This document shows, piece by piece, positions 42,294-53,185 of a stretch of 64,000 nucleotides of DNA. The notes under the pieces were generated by a model. It searched no databases. It was not told where the DNA came from and saw only the letters and a list, made by a program, of their open reading frames with translations. Position 1 is the stretch's first letter. The number at the start of each line of letters is the position of its first letter. Source of the stretch: G963677445 sp963678275 (GTDB lineage Bacteria; Bacteroidota; Ignavibacteria; Ignavibacteriales; Melioribacteraceae); NCBI GenBank assembly GCA_963678275.1, contig OY782765.1, positions 310,001 to 374,000 on the forward strand, given 5' to 3'. The position numbers were made by a program, and so were the translations under genes.

Positions 42294-44681
42294 ATGCTTT
42301 TGAGTTATATAAGGATTACATTACGAAAAATATTGAAATCAAAAAGCCTTTCAGTCATCAGTATTTCGGGAATTACGGCAGGTTTGACACTCTCAATACT
42401 GACAATGTATTATGTGCTGAATGAATACAGCTTTGAAAATTTTCACCTGAAGAAAGATGATATATACAGAATAACAGTTGACTGGGGTATGGAAGGAAGC
42501 AGAATGCAGTTTGCCGGCTCTATGCCCGCGCTCGGTCCCGCCTTTAAGGAGGCTTTGCCCGAAGTATTAAACGCGGTGAGAATAAGAAAAGAGTGGAACG
42601 CGACTTTAACTGACAGGGAAGATAATTTATATAAAGCTGATAATTTCTTTTTCGCAGATCCTGAAATATTCGACATTTTTACTATTAAGCTCAAAGCTGG
42701 AATTCCGGATGAAATGCTGAAAGAACCATATTCAGTTGTTATTTCTGAATCGGTAGCGGAAAGGATTTTTAATGATAAGAATGTTATCGGTAAAAACCTT
42801 GAGTATAATGATGAAGTGTTGAAAATAACCGGTGTTTTTAAAGATATACCTCTCAACACACATTTGAAGTTTGATTATATAGCATCCTTCAGTACTCTTT
42901 ACGCTATGGGGAAAATTCCGGAAATGGAGTGGAACAGTTGGGGGGATGATCTAACCTATCTGCTGCTTGCCGGAGGATGTGACTGTTCAGCCCTTGAAGG
43001 ACAGATGGCCAAAATAATGAAAACCAACCTGGGGGAATATTTAGCGGAAAGAATAAAACTATCACTTCAGCCGCTGGATCAGGTTCACTGGAATAATGAG
43101 TTGCGCGGGGATGTAGGTCCCAAAGGAAGCCCGCAGTATATTTACCTTTTTATTGTCGCCGCTTCGGTGATCTTATTGATCGCTTGTTTTAATTATATCA
43201 ATATTTCACTTTCCGGTTATCTTGACAGGATAAAAGAGATAGGGATAAGAAAAGTTATCGGCGCGAAACGTTCACAGATTGCCTTTCAGTATTTGCTCGA
43301 AACATTTATTATTATTTTAACCTCATTTTTTTTCAGCCTTATTCTGGCAGATTTTCTCACCGATCCCTTTTTTAATTTTCTCAGGGCGGTGAAAGTTTTG
43401 CCGGGCGGAGTATCCTCTGAATTAGCGGCCCTGGTTGCCGCGGTGATTCTTATTACAATAGTTTTTTCCGGAATTTATCCCTCGTTATATATTTCCCGGT
43501 TTTCGGTTGTTAACATTATAAATGGAAAATACAGCGCGGGTAAGGGTAAACTTACAATAAGAAAATTATTTGTTGTAATACAATACGCGGTATCAGTTAC
43601 ATTGATCATTCTTGTTCTGCTAATAAGCAGGCAGATAAATTATATGAAAAACAGTGATCTTGGTTTCCATAAGGAGAAAAGAATATTGCTTCATTTTCCA
43701 TATAATGATGAAATCATTCAAAAAAAATATCATTTATTAAGAAACGAATTAAATAAACATCCTTCGGTTTTAAATGTGAGCAGCGCTTATTCTCTGCCCG
43801 GTTTAAACAGCATGATGAATATATCTGTTAATGAAGAAGGAAATGATGAAAATTCAAAAACGCTTCAGGCACTGCCTGCCGATATAGGAATAATTCCGAC
43901 ACTGGGGCTGGAGCTTGCAGAAGGAAGGGATTTTGATGAACAGATAATTTCAGATTTTCAGGAAAGTATTATTCTTAATAAAAAAGCGGTTAAAACACTT
44001 GAGCTGGAAAAGGCGATAGGCAGCAGACTGATAATTCCGGGAGGGGATAAGCCAAGAACCGTCATAGGTGTTGTAAAGGATTTTCATCTGCAATCGATGC
44101 GCCGGAACATAAATCCCCTGGTAATTTATCCTGATCCATCGATGATGCTTACCATTATTGTTGAATATTCATCCGATAATCCCTCTGAGGCTCTTGCGGC
44201 CATTAAATCAGTTTGGACCGGGATAATTCCTGAAAAAGAATATTCATTCAGTTTTCTTGAGGATAAATATGACCTGCTTTATCTGAAGGAGGAAAGAACG
44301 GCTCAGCTTCTTACAGGTTTTTCGGTTATTGCTATTATTATTTCATCACTCGGACTTTTCGGTATTAGTTCACTGCTGGTAAATGGCAGAAAAAAAGAGA
44401 CTGGTGTAAGGAAAATTCTTGGCGCATCTCCCCGGAATCTTTTCCTGATTTATATGAAAGATTTCATGGCCATGGTTCTTATATCAAATATTATAGCATG
44501 GCCGACAGCGGGATATATAATAGATTTATGGCTGACAGGTTTCGCCTATAAAACAGATGTTGCCTGGTGGATATTTGTTATTTCAGCTATTTCTTGTTTT
44601 TCTATCGCAATTCTTACTACTTTTGGAAAAGTATCGGGACTGGTAAATATGAATCCCGTTGATACTCTTAGAAATGAATAA
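42294..44681 (+). CDS. FtsX/MacB-like ABC permease paralog 2
   Basis: 795 residues with the same eight-helix, two-block plan. The first FtsX motif is KEIGIRKVIGAKRSQIAFQYLLE and the last LGLFGISSLLVNGRKKETGVRKILGA. The second extracytoplasmic part carries the shared core SYMKNSDLGFHKE-like text (NYMKNSDLGFHKEKRILL) and VIGVVKDFHLQSM. It contains a CDC cluster (GGCDCSA) in the first periplasmic domain that is absent from the others. It lies between paralogs 1 and 3 with short gaps. Confidence 0.9.
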   Translation: MLLSYIRITLRKILKSKSLSVISISGITAGLTLSILTMYYVLNEYSFENFHLKKDDIYRITVDWGMEGSRMQFAGSMPALGPAFKEALPEVLNAVRIRKEWNATLTDREDNLYKADNFFFADPEIFDIFTIKLKAGIPDEMLKEPYSVVISESVAERIFNDKNVIGKNLEYNDEVLKITGVFKDIPLNTHLKFDYIASFSTLYAMGKIPEMEWNSWGDDLTYLLLAGGCDCSALEGQMAKIMKTNLGEYLAERIKLSLQPLDQVHWNNELRGDVGPKGSPQYIYLFIVAASVILLIACFNYINISLSGYLDRIKEIGIRKVIGAKRSQIAFQYLLETFIIILTSFFFSLILADFLTDPFFNFLRAVKVLPGGVSSELAALVAAVILITIVFSGIYPSLYISRFSVVNIINGKYSAGKGKLTIRKLFVVIQYAVSVTLIILVLLISRQINYMKNSDLGFHKEKRILLHFPYNDEIIQKKYHLLRNELNKHPSVLNVSSAYSLPGLNSMMNISVNEEGNDENSKTLQALPADIGIIPTLGLELAEGRDFDEQIISDFQESIILNKKAVKTLELEKAIGSRLIIPGGDKPRTVIGVVKDFHLQSMRRNINPLVIYPDPSMMLTIIVEYSSDNPSEALAAIKSVWTGIIPEKEYSFSFLEDKYDLLYLKEERTAQLLTGFSVIAIIISSLGLFGISSLLVNGRKKETGVRKILGASPRNLFLIYMKDFMAMVLISNIIAWPTAGYIIDLWLTGFAYKTDVAWWIFVISAISCFSIAILTTFGKVSGLVNMNPVDTLRNE

Positions 44682-44713
44682 TTGAATAAACGTTCACAAT
44701 TGTTGGTTAACCG

Positions 44714-47116
44714 ATGTTTTGGAATTTCTTTAAAACAGCTTACAGAAATTTTTTAAGATTTAAAGGTTATTCTTTCATAAACCTGACAGGTCTGGTTGTA
44801 GGTTTTGTAATTTCCATAATTCTCTTTTTATGGGTGAGCAATGAATTAAATTTTGACAGGTTCAACAAAAACTATGACAATATTCATCGGTTGTGTGTTG
44901 ATCTGAAAAGCGGCAGTCACATGATATTCCCCATGATAATGCCCGCCGCGGCTGAACTTCTGAAACAGGATTATCCTGAAGTAGAGGATGTAGTCAGAAT
45001 CCAGAGACCTTTCAGAGCCAATGTTACTCACAATGGTGAAAAACTAATGCAGAAGGGGGTATGTTATGCTGATAATTCTCTCTTTTCAATTTTTTCCTTT
45101 CCCCTGGTTTCAGGCGAGCCCGAAGAACTACTGAATCTGCCTTATACCGCGGTGATTTCAGAAAGCATGGCCGAAAAATATTTTCCGGGTGAAAATCCTG
45201 TGGGCAGTGTATTAAAAATTGAAGGTCAGGAATTTACTATTACCGGCTTAATGAAGGACATTCCGCATGATTCACATTTCCGGTTTAATATTGCCTGTTC
45301 TTTTGAGACGTTATACGCTGAAGACAGGGTCGCCATGGAAAACTGGTTCCATATTCAGTTTTATACTTATTTGCTGCTTAAAAAGGGGAGTGACGCGTCT
45401 GATTTCGAGAAAAAACTGCCCGGTTTTGTTGATAAGTATATGAAAGAAGTACTTGAAGGAGCAGGGCTCTCGTTAAGGTTGTTTACCCAGCCCCTGGCCG
45501 ATATACATCTTTACTCCGATCTTGGGGGTGAGATTGCTCCCCAGGGTAATATTCAATATGTGTATCTCTTTGCCGGAATCGCGGTCTTTGTTCTGTTAAT
45601 AGCCTGTATTAATTTCATCAATCTTTCAACAGCGCGTTCTGTGATAAGAGCGCTTGAAATTGGAATGAGAAAAACCCTCGGGGCAGACAACAATCTTGTG
45701 CGTGTTCAGTTTCTTATGGAATCCTTCTTTTATTGTCTTTTCGCGATGGTTCTCTCAATTGTTATTATAATATTTCTTGTTCCGCTTCTCGAGCAGGTTT
45801 ATAATACCACATTCGGATTAAAAGAGCTTACCGGATTCACAATGATATTTCTGGTAATTGCCACTACATTGCTGACCGGATTGCTCGCGGGAAGTTATCC
45901 GGCATTTTATCTTTCGCGTATAAAACCGGCTCTCGCTGTTAAAGGGGGGACGACAAGCGGTTATAAACGTTCGGCTTTCAGGAACGGACTTGTGGTATTT
46001 CAGTTTGTTATTTCCATAATACTTATAACAGCGACAATAGCAATATTTAACCAGATCAGTTACATGAAAGGGAAGAGTCCGGGATTTAATAAAGAAAATC
46101 TGCTTGTAATTCCGGGGGCGAAAAAATTGCTTAAAGAATATTCCTTAACTACTGTCAGACATCTTTTTAGTTCGGTACCGGGAGTTCTAAGTATCGGGGG
46201 AAGTTCACTTGTGCCGGGCAGGGGAACCCAGGGAGCGATTATGTATCCCGAAGGATTTTCCGATTCACAACCCCAGATGGGTGAAAAACTCTTTATTGAT
46301 GAAAATTATCTCCCCGCCCTGGGAATAAAAATTATTGAAGGCCGTAATTTTTCACGGGATTATGGCTCCGATCCGGAAAATTCGGTGTTGATAAACCGTT
46401 CCGCGGCAGATAAATTCGGCTGGAAGGAGGCGGTCGGCAAAACTTTTATTTACCCGGGAAGCAAGTCCGCCGATAGTCAGGGGCGAAAAATGTCGGTTGT
46501 CGGAGTGGTGAGTGATTTTCATTCGGCGTCAATGCACAGGCAAATAAAACCTTTGATACTTTATAATGATATTGGCAGGATTAATTTTTTTGTTCTTAAA
46601 ATAAAATCGGAAAACCTGCCTGAAACAATCGGACAATTACAGAAGAGCTGGGATAAGTTATTGCCTGATCTGGCATTCGATTTCTTTTTCCTTGATGATA
46701 CATTTGACCGGATGTATAGAAATGAAGAACAATTTGCCGGAATAACCCTGATGTTTTGTTTGTTTACAATTTTTATTAGTTGTCTCGGTCTTTTCGGACT
46801 TGCCGCTTTTATGGCCGCCAGAAGAACAAAAGAAATCGGGGTCAGAAAAACTTTAGGGGCAACAGTTTATAATCTGGTCTTTATGCTTACAGGGGATTTT
46901 TCAAGGTGGGCTGTTCTTGCCAATGTAATCGCGTGGCCTTTATCTTATTATATTATAAATATCTGGCTTGAGAATTTCGCCTATCGGATTGAACTGTCGA
47001 TTCTGCCATTTATTTTCGCGGCCTTAATATCCTTTACTATTTCGGTACTGACGGTTGTTTTTCAGGCAGTCCGGGCGGCTTCGGTAAATCCTGTCGAATC
47101 TTTGAGATACGAGTGA
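44714..47116 (+). CDS. FtsX/MacB-like ABC permease paralog 3
   Basis: 800 residues, closest in feel to paralog 1 and the usual Bacteroidota type. It opens MFWNFFKTAYRNFLRFKGYS. The first FtsX block contains LLIACINFINLSTARS and LEIGMRKTLGADNN; the second contains LGLFGLAAFMAARRTKEIGVRKTLGA and LANVIAWPLSYY. The shared motifs DFHSASMHRQIKPLIL and DDTFDRMY are present. The stop TGA at 47114-47116 lies 23 bases before the ATG chosen for paralog 4. Confidence 0.91.
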   Translation: MFWNFFKTAYRNFLRFKGYSFINLTGLVVGFVISIILFLWVSNELNFDRFNKNYDNIHRLCVDLKSGSHMIFPMIMPAAAELLKQDYPEVEDVVRIQRPFRANVTHNGEKLMQKGVCYADNSLFSIFSFPLVSGEPEELLNLPYTAVISESMAEKYFPGENPVGSVLKIEGQEFTITGLMKDIPHDSHFRFNIACSFETLYAEDRVAMENWFHIQFYTYLLLKKGSDASDFEKKLPGFVDKYMKEVLEGAGLSLRLFTQPLADIHLYSDLGGEIAPQGNIQYVYLFAGIAVFVLLIACINFINLSTARSVIRALEIGMRKTLGADNNLVRVQFLMESFFYCLFAMVLSIVIIIFLVPLLEQVYNTTFGLKELTGFTMIFLVIATTLLTGLLAGSYPAFYLSRIKPALAVKGGTTSGYKRSAFRNGLVVFQFVISIILITATIAIFNQISYMKGKSPGFNKENLLVIPGAKKLLKEYSLTTVRHLFSSVPGVLSIGGSSLVPGRGTQGAIMYPEGFSDSQPQMGEKLFIDENYLPALGIKIIEGRNFSRDYGSDPENSVLINRSAADKFGWKEAVGKTFIYPGSKSADSQGRKMSVVGVVSDFHSASMHRQIKPLILYNDIGRINFFVLKIKSENLPETIGQLQKSWDKLLPDLAFDFFFLDDTFDRMYRNEEQFAGITLMFCLFTIFISCLGLFGLAAFMAARRTKEIGVRKTLGATVYNLVFMLTGDFSRWAVLANVIAWPLSYYIINIWLENFAYRIELSILPFIFAALISFTISVLTVVFQAVRAASVNPVESLRYE

Positions 47117-47139
47117 TCATTATCAATGATAATAACATT

Positions 47140-49536
47140 ATGATTTTTCATTATATAAAAATAGCGTTAAGAAATCTTCTTAAATACAAGGCGCAGACAG
47201 TAATCAATCTTTTCGGGATTATTACCGCGCTTTCTTCAGGACTTCTCATTTTTCTTTATGTTTATGGCCATTTAAACTCTGATAATTTCATCAATTCAAA
47301 AGCTGATATTTACAGGGTGTTGACAGAAGAGGAAAATGAGGAGGGGCAGGTGACATTCGCTGTCGCGGTTCCGCCTGTGGCCGGGGCTCTGCAAGAGTAT
47401 TTTCCCGAGGTCGAAAGTTGTGTCAGGTTCAGCGGGGAGGGACCGGTTGTAATAAGGATTCCGGGAAAGGATAATTTTTTTATCAAAAAAGGTTATGTGA
47501 AAGCAGACGCCTCTTTATGGGATTTTTTTAATATCAGACTTTTATCAGGAAATCCGGCAGAAGCTTTGAGTTCTCCCGAATCGATCGTGATTTCAAAAAG
47601 CGCAGCGGAACAATATTTTGGCAGCGCTGATATTCTTGGGGAAACACTGGTAATGAACAATTCATCCTGGAAAATAACGGGGGTCTTTGAGGATATTACT
47701 GAGAATAGTCATTTCCCTGAAATTAAAATTGTGTCAAAGTTTGATTTTCCCGAGTGGGCTTCAGGTTGGGACGGGCTCAAAATACCAACATATATCAAAC
47801 TTTCTCCAAATTGTGATATAACTTTATTCAGTAAAAAAATCGAAGCTTTTTTCAGAGAATACGATTCAGGTGAAGAGCATTTTAACGGGGAGAACAGGGC
47901 TTTAAAAATTCAACACTTTAAGGATATTCATCTTTCGGAACCATTAACCGCTGAATATGCCAATACCATCGATAAAAAAATCCTGTATACACTTTTTTTT
48001 CTTGGAGTAATGATATTTATTATCGCGATTGTTAATTATATGAATATGATTATTTCGGGGGGAATAGCGAGAGAAAAGGAAATCGGGTTAAGGAAGGTTA
48101 ACGGAGCGTGCAAAAGAGAGATTATATTTCAATTCAGCATTGAATCGACAATTTTATTTTTAATCGCGGCATCTTTTTCTCTGATAATTACTGAGTTGAC
48201 TCTGCCCGTTGTTAATAATTTTCTCAATCTGAATCTGGACGCCGGTATTATCGCCGGACCACGGTTATATTTTCTCTATTTTATTCTTATCGTCTGCTGC
48301 GGAATCGCCGCAGGTATATTTCCCGCGGTAAGGTTTTCAAAGCTGAACACGTCTGAGGTTCTCAATGGCGGTTTAACAGGAGCTGTCGGTAAAAAAAGAT
48401 TTAAGAATATTCTTCTTGGTTTTCAGTTTGCCTCGGCATTTTTCCTGGTAAGCGGAGCGATAATAATCCATGACCAGGTCAGTTATATGAAAGATAAAGA
48501 CCTTGGATTTGAAAAAGACAATATATTGCTCATTCCGGTTCAGGATGAAAAAATGATGACAGATATCTCAGAACATCTCGAGCTGGTGAAGAGAAATTTT
48601 ACTTCGATTGAGGGGATAAAAAAGTGCAGCGCTATTTTACGTCCGCCCGGCAGAATCGAACATCATGATAATCTGACAATAATAAAAGGGGAGGAGAGAA
48701 AAACGGCGGGGCTCTATAATATTTTTGTTGATTTTGATTTTATTGAAACTTTTGGAATTAAATTACAGGGGGGGAGAGCTTTCAACAGGGAATATAAAAC
48801 AGATTCCGGCGGAGCGTTTATTATCAATTCTTCAGCCGCGCGCTTATTTGGATTCGACAAACCTGCTGACGCGGTCGGAAGCCATGTTTCACACTGGATG
48901 GGGAACGGATCAATTATCGGTGTTACGGAGGACTTTCATCTTTGGTCGCTTCACAGGAAAATTGAGCCTCTCTTTTTTATGATACCCCCCAGGGTAATGC
49001 CTGAATATCTTTGTCTGAAACTGAATGATTCGGGGAATCACGAAATTTTATCAGAACTGGAACAGGAGTGGAATAAAATTTTACCCGGGTATCCATTCGA
49101 GTATTTTTTCCTGAATGACGACTTTAACAGGCAGTACGATAATGATATTATTTTCAACAGGATTGTGGCTCTTTTCGCGTTTCTGGCAATTTTAGTTTCT
49201 TCATTCGGGCTTTTCAGTATCGTCTCACTAATGGTTCAGCAGAGAATGAAAGAAATAGGCATCAGAAAGGCGCTGGGTTCAGGGGTCGTTCCGGTTATTA
49301 TTCTTTTTAATAATGATTTTTTAAAGATTTGTATTTTCGCGCAGATGCTCATTTTACCTTTAACGATATATGTGATGAACAGGTACCTTGCTGAATTTGC
49401 CTATCGGTTGGAATTGTCGCTATATCCATTTATTGCAGCGGCCCTGGTAACGATTATTTTTGCCCTCGCGGCGATAAACAGTAAGGTTATGAAAGCCGCT
49501 AATCAATCGCCTGTTGACGCGATAAGGGATGAGTAA
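47140..49536 (+). CDS. FtsX/MacB-like ABC permease paralog 4, divergent
   Basis: 798 residues from the ATG at 47140. A GTG at 47113 overlapping the previous stop is possible, but the ATG aligns with the starts of the other four (MIFHYIKIALRNLL against MIFNYLKLTVRNFL). It is the most divergent member: the first FtsX block reads MNMIISGGIAREKEIGLRKVNGA, and in the last block KALGSGVVPV replaces KTLGA. It ends the first run of four; a repeat-bearing gap of 752 bases follows. Confidence 0.88.
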   Translation: MIFHYIKIALRNLLKYKAQTVINLFGIITALSSGLLIFLYVYGHLNSDNFINSKADIYRVLTEEENEEGQVTFAVAVPPVAGALQEYFPEVESCVRFSGEGPVVIRIPGKDNFFIKKGYVKADASLWDFFNIRLLSGNPAEALSSPESIVISKSAAEQYFGSADILGETLVMNNSSWKITGVFEDITENSHFPEIKIVSKFDFPEWASGWDGLKIPTYIKLSPNCDITLFSKKIEAFFREYDSGEEHFNGENRALKIQHFKDIHLSEPLTAEYANTIDKKILYTLFFLGVMIFIIAIVNYMNMIISGGIAREKEIGLRKVNGACKREIIFQFSIESTILFLIAASFSLIITELTLPVVNNFLNLNLDAGIIAGPRLYFLYFILIVCCGIAAGIFPAVRFSKLNTSEVLNGGLTGAVGKKRFKNILLGFQFASAFFLVSGAIIIHDQVSYMKDKDLGFEKDNILLIPVQDEKMMTDISEHLELVKRNFTSIEGIKKCSAILRPPGRIEHHDNLTIIKGEERKTAGLYNIFVDFDFIETFGIKLQGGRAFNREYKTDSGGAFIINSSAARLFGFDKPADAVGSHVSHWMGNGSIIGVTEDFHLWSLHRKIEPLFFMIPPRVMPEYLCLKLNDSGNHEILSELEQEWNKILPGYPFEYFFLNDDFNRQYDNDIIFNRIVALFAFLAILVSSFGLFSIVSLMVQQRMKEIGIRKALGSGVVPVIILFNNDFLKICIFAQMLILPLTIYVMNRYLAEFAYRLELSLYPFIAAALVTIIFALAAINSKVMKAANQSPVDAIRDE

Positions 49537-50288
49537 GGTGAGCAACGAAGAATGCCAGGGGGAATATTCCATTAGTAGTTAAATACTACGCAAAATGGCA
49601 AAGTTTATCGTACGGATGGAATATCCCGCTGGGCGCGAAGCGGTACTCGTAATCGTACTCGTTATCGAATAACCTGAACGTTTTGATAAAGACGAGTGCG
49701 AAGTACGATTACTCCGTAAGGAGTTAAATTCTATGCAAAATGGCAAGAAATATATCAACGAGTTGAAAGTATATTTGCCAGGTAAAAGTTTTGTGGTTAC
49801 TTGAGGTGAGTCCTCCCCCGACCTCCGGCAAAAGAGGACCGGAGGCCACCCCCTCCAAAGGGGGACATTACGTCTTTTATCCCCCTTTGGAGGGGGTGGC
49901 AATGAAGCGCTTTTCTTCATTGACGGGGGAGGACTAAACCTGGCGTGGTCAGCAAACTTTTTTCTGGTTTTGCCAGTTTACGATTACGATTAAGATTATG
50001 ACGATTTCTATGCAATTCCTTATGGTTCCGGCTCTGTCAGCTTAGGAGTTCATGATATATAAACATATAAGAATGAGAATAAACCCGGTTTTTGATTTCG
50101 GTTTTGTTCTTTGGTTATCAATTATTTCCGGTTTGATAAATTATAAGGAGTAGTTTTGCCGAAAAAATACTCTGGCGATAATATCCGCATAATTTTAACA
50201 ATGCTAACACGCCTTCTTCTCCTTTTCCAAATCGGGTTTGTCTCAAATAATCTGAAATTAAAAACCGAACAAATGACAGGAGAAAAAT
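49537..50288. repeat. Repeat block R4 splitting the permease array
   Basis: No gene. The TTAAATACTACGCAAAATGG-type module occurs near 49578 and again near 49722. A complete cloverleaf lies at 49811-49933, inverted like R2: left side hairpin CCTCCGG/CCGGAGG, central hairpin with perfect CACCCCCTCCAAAGGGGGA arms, right side hairpin AATGAAG/CTTCATT, outer arms TCCTCCCCCG and CGGGGGAGGA. GTAATCGTACTCG-type low-complexity text lies at 49645-49715. The last 250 bases are plain and lead to AGGAG before paralog 5. Confidence 0.8.
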
Positions 50289-52628
50289 ATGATATTTAAT
50301 TACCTTAAACTTACTGTCAGAAATTTTTTAAGGGCCAGGATAACAACTTTTCTGAATTTATCAGGATTAGCCGCGGGTCTTGCTGTTTTTTTGGTCATAG
50401 TAGTTTTTGTTAACAATGAACTGCAATATGACCGGTTCCATAAAGAATATGAAAATATCTACAGGCTTGTTTATGGAGAGACAACTGATAAAGATTGTTT
50501 TGCGGGCACACCCTCGCCACTTGCAACTTTGCTACGGGAAAATTTTCCCGAGATTATAAATTACGTCCGTTTTGATAATATCTCAGGTGTGCTTAACTAC
50601 CAGGATAAAACATTCACGGAAAACAGAATTTTTTACGCAGATGAATCGTTTTTTGATATTTTTTCATTTGATCTTCTTAAAGGGGATATGAAGAATCCCC
50701 TCAAATCTCCCGGCAATATGGTAATTACCGAGTCGGCGGCGAAAAAATATTTTGGTGAAACAGACCCGCTGGGAAAAATTGTGAGGTATAATAATTCCAG
50801 GGAATTTACAATATCCGCCATTGCCGCTGATCCCCCGGTAAGATCACATATACACTTCGATTTTGTGGTTCCCTATGAAAATTTCGCAAACCTTGAGCAT
50901 TGGGGTATGTGGAATTATTTCACCTATATTCTGCTGGATAAAAATGTTGATATTGGTTTTCTGACAGACAAATTCCGAAAATGGGGAGAGGCTAATGAAT
51001 TTACAGATATTTCCGACGGGCTGAATTTCCAGCCTTTGGCGGATATCCATTTCCAATATAACAGATCAAATACCGAACCGGCTTTTAATTCGGCATATAT
51101 AAATATTTATATTCTCGCCGCGCTTTTGGTCCTGGTTCTGGCATGTATTAATTTTATTAATTTATCCACCGCGCGTTCATCATTAAGATCTCTCGAAGTG
51201 GGTGTGAGAAAAACTTTCGGCTCCTCAAGAGGGAAAATAATTTTTCAATTCCTTTTTGAATCCTTTATATTTGTTCTTTTCGCTATCATAATCGCATTAA
51301 TTATCGCTGAAGCTGTATTGCCCTGGCTGGGAAGAATAGCGGAACGGCAATTAGAGATAGAGTATGGAAGTTTTTATTTTTTATCCTTTATTTTTCTGCT
51401 TCTTCTGGTTACGGTTTTCGGAGCGGGGGCATACCCGGCGCTTCTTATATCATCATTCCGGCCTGTAAAAATACTTAACCGGAATGACACGCATATTTCC
51501 GGAAGTAATTTCAGAAATATCTCCGTGGTATTGCAATTTGTCATTTCCATTGTGCTTATCAGCGGTACAATAATTATTTATAACCAAATGGAATTTATCA
51601 GAAACAGGGACCTTGGATTCAACCAGGAGTATATATTAAATATTAAACTGAATAAACAAATAAGGGATAAGTCACTGGTATTGAAGGAAGAGATGCTCAA
51701 CCTTTCAGGAGTAAAGAATGTTTCGGTAAATAGTTATGACCCGGATAATATCAATTGGAACCAGACTGTCTGGTGGAAAGGTCAGCAGGAAGGGGAAGCG
51801 GTAAATATGTGGATAGCGCAGGTTGACCGCGATTTTTTCAGAACTCTTGATATTCCACTCCTTGAAGGAGAGGAGATTCTGAAGGAATATAAATCGGAAG
51901 ATGAAAGATATTATGTTATTAACAGGGCGGCGAGAGACTATATAGGTTGGGAGAATGCCGCCGGAAAAGAACTGGATATTTTTATGGATGAAAAACCGGG
52001 CAGAGTTCTGGCGGTCACAGAAAATTATCATTTCAGGTCCATGCATCATATAATTGATCCATATGTTCTGTTAATTAATGATAAGGGGAAGGGAAGACAT
52101 ATTTCTGTTAAGTTTCAATCGGAAAATTTATATGGAACCATAAATCAGTTGAATGAAATATGGAAAAAATTTGCGGGCAGTATGGAGATGGAATATTATT
52201 TCCTTGATGAAAAAATTGAGAGCCTCTATATATCGGAGCTCAGAATGTCAAAATTGTTTACCATTTTTTCTTTCTTATCGTTGTTCATTGCTTCTCTCGG
52301 TATTATAGGTCTTACAATCTTTGCCGTAAACAGGCAGTTAAAAGAAGTTAGCATCAGGAAAACGCTTGGCGCTTCCTCTCTGAGCCTTATAATGTTGTTT
52401 TGTAAAAATTTCTCCAAACTGGTATTGTTGGCAAATATTATTGCCTGGCCTATTGTATGGTACGCTATGATTAAATGGCTGCAGACATTCTCATACCGCA
52501 TTGATTATTCCGTTTTGCCAATGTTAACGGCGGGACTTGCCGCCCTGGTTCTGACTTTATTAACGGTAACAATTCTGGCGATGAAAGCTGTAATGACCAA
52601 TCCAGCCGAAATTTTACGGCATGAATAA
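50289..52628 (+). CDS. FtsX/MacB-like ABC permease paralog 5
   Basis: 779 residues with the same plan. It opens MIFNYLKLTVRNFLRARITT; the first FtsX block has LACINFINLSTARSSLRSLEVGVRKTFG and the second has LGIIGLTIFAVNRQLKEVSIRKTLGA and LANIIAWPIVWY. AGGAG lies nine bases before the ATG, the best ribosome site in the array, which suggests separate initiation after the repeat gap. A terminator follows at 52708. Confidence 0.91.
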   Translation: MIFNYLKLTVRNFLRARITTFLNLSGLAAGLAVFLVIVVFVNNELQYDRFHKEYENIYRLVYGETTDKDCFAGTPSPLATLLRENFPEIINYVRFDNISGVLNYQDKTFTENRIFYADESFFDIFSFDLLKGDMKNPLKSPGNMVITESAAKKYFGETDPLGKIVRYNNSREFTISAIAADPPVRSHIHFDFVVPYENFANLEHWGMWNYFTYILLDKNVDIGFLTDKFRKWGEANEFTDISDGLNFQPLADIHFQYNRSNTEPAFNSAYINIYILAALLVLVLACINFINLSTARSSLRSLEVGVRKTFGSSRGKIIFQFLFESFIFVLFAIIIALIIAEAVLPWLGRIAERQLEIEYGSFYFLSFIFLLLLVTVFGAGAYPALLISSFRPVKILNRNDTHISGSNFRNISVVLQFVISIVLISGTIIIYNQMEFIRNRDLGFNQEYILNIKLNKQIRDKSLVLKEEMLNLSGVKNVSVNSYDPDNINWNQTVWWKGQQEGEAVNMWIAQVDRDFFRTLDIPLLEGEEILKEYKSEDERYYVINRAARDYIGWENAAGKELDIFMDEKPGRVLAVTENYHFRSMHHIIDPYVLLINDKGKGRHISVKFQSENLYGTINQLNEIWKKFAGSMEMEYYFLDEKIESLYISELRMSKLFTIFSFLSLFIASLGIIGLTIFAVNRQLKEVSIRKTLGASSLSLIMLFCKNFSKLVLLANIIAWPIVWYAMIKWLQTFSYRIDYSVLPMLTAGLAALVLTLLTVTILAMKAVMTNPAEILRHE

Positions 52629-52707
52629 TCTGTTACAACTTTATTAATTTGTAAACGTCTTAATATTCAAAACCCCTTCCATATATAACTCTTTGTTATG
52701 AGACCTG

Positions 52708-52743
52708 ATCTGTCCGGTTACCCCGCCGGACAGATTTTTTTTA
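52708..52743 (+). terminator. Terminator after the permease array
   Basis: ATCTGTCCGG (52708-52717) pairs with CCGGACAGAT (52726-52735) over an eight-base loop, followed by a run of T. It lies 80 bases after the last permease stop. Confidence 0.9.
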
Positions 52744-53185
52744 TTCTGATACTGGCAAACCGGAAAAAATTGAATCCGAAAAAGAGTCGTACTCGTTCAC
52801 GTAATCGTATTTCGTCCTCGTCTTTTCAAAAACGCACAGTGTATTATAGAACGAGAAGGACTACGAGTACCGTCGCGCTGAGGATAAAAAGATATTTTAA
52901 ATTGATGTCAATAATAGTGAGAAATTTTTAAGTCCCTGAAAGGGCCAACCGAAACGGAGATTAAAATTTATAAATATGAAACGAATAATCCAAATTCAAA
53001 ACTCCTGGTTCCCTCTTCCGGGGATATCGTGCGCTTTTAATCTCCGCCCCCACGGGGAATTCCCCGTGGCTATTCGGCTTCGCTCCTAAGGGATGTTCCG
53101 GGAGAAGGATAAAATCTTGTTATTTCGCGTGGATTCTATCGGATTATTTTATATTGATATAACCTTACAATCCACATTTTTCATG
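52744..53185. other. Intergenic region with fragments of dispersed repeats
   Basis: No gene. It contains GTCGTACTCGTTCACG-type low-complexity text near 52787 and the CCCCCACGGGGAATTCCCCG hairpin fragment near 53047, also seen at 38465. No terminator for the minus-strand peptidase gene was recognised. Confidence 0.45.

Noticed and set aside
47113..47139. GTG start of permease 4 overlapping the previous stop
   Set aside because: The ATG at 47140 aligns with the starts of all other paralogs; the extra nine residues have no counterpart.
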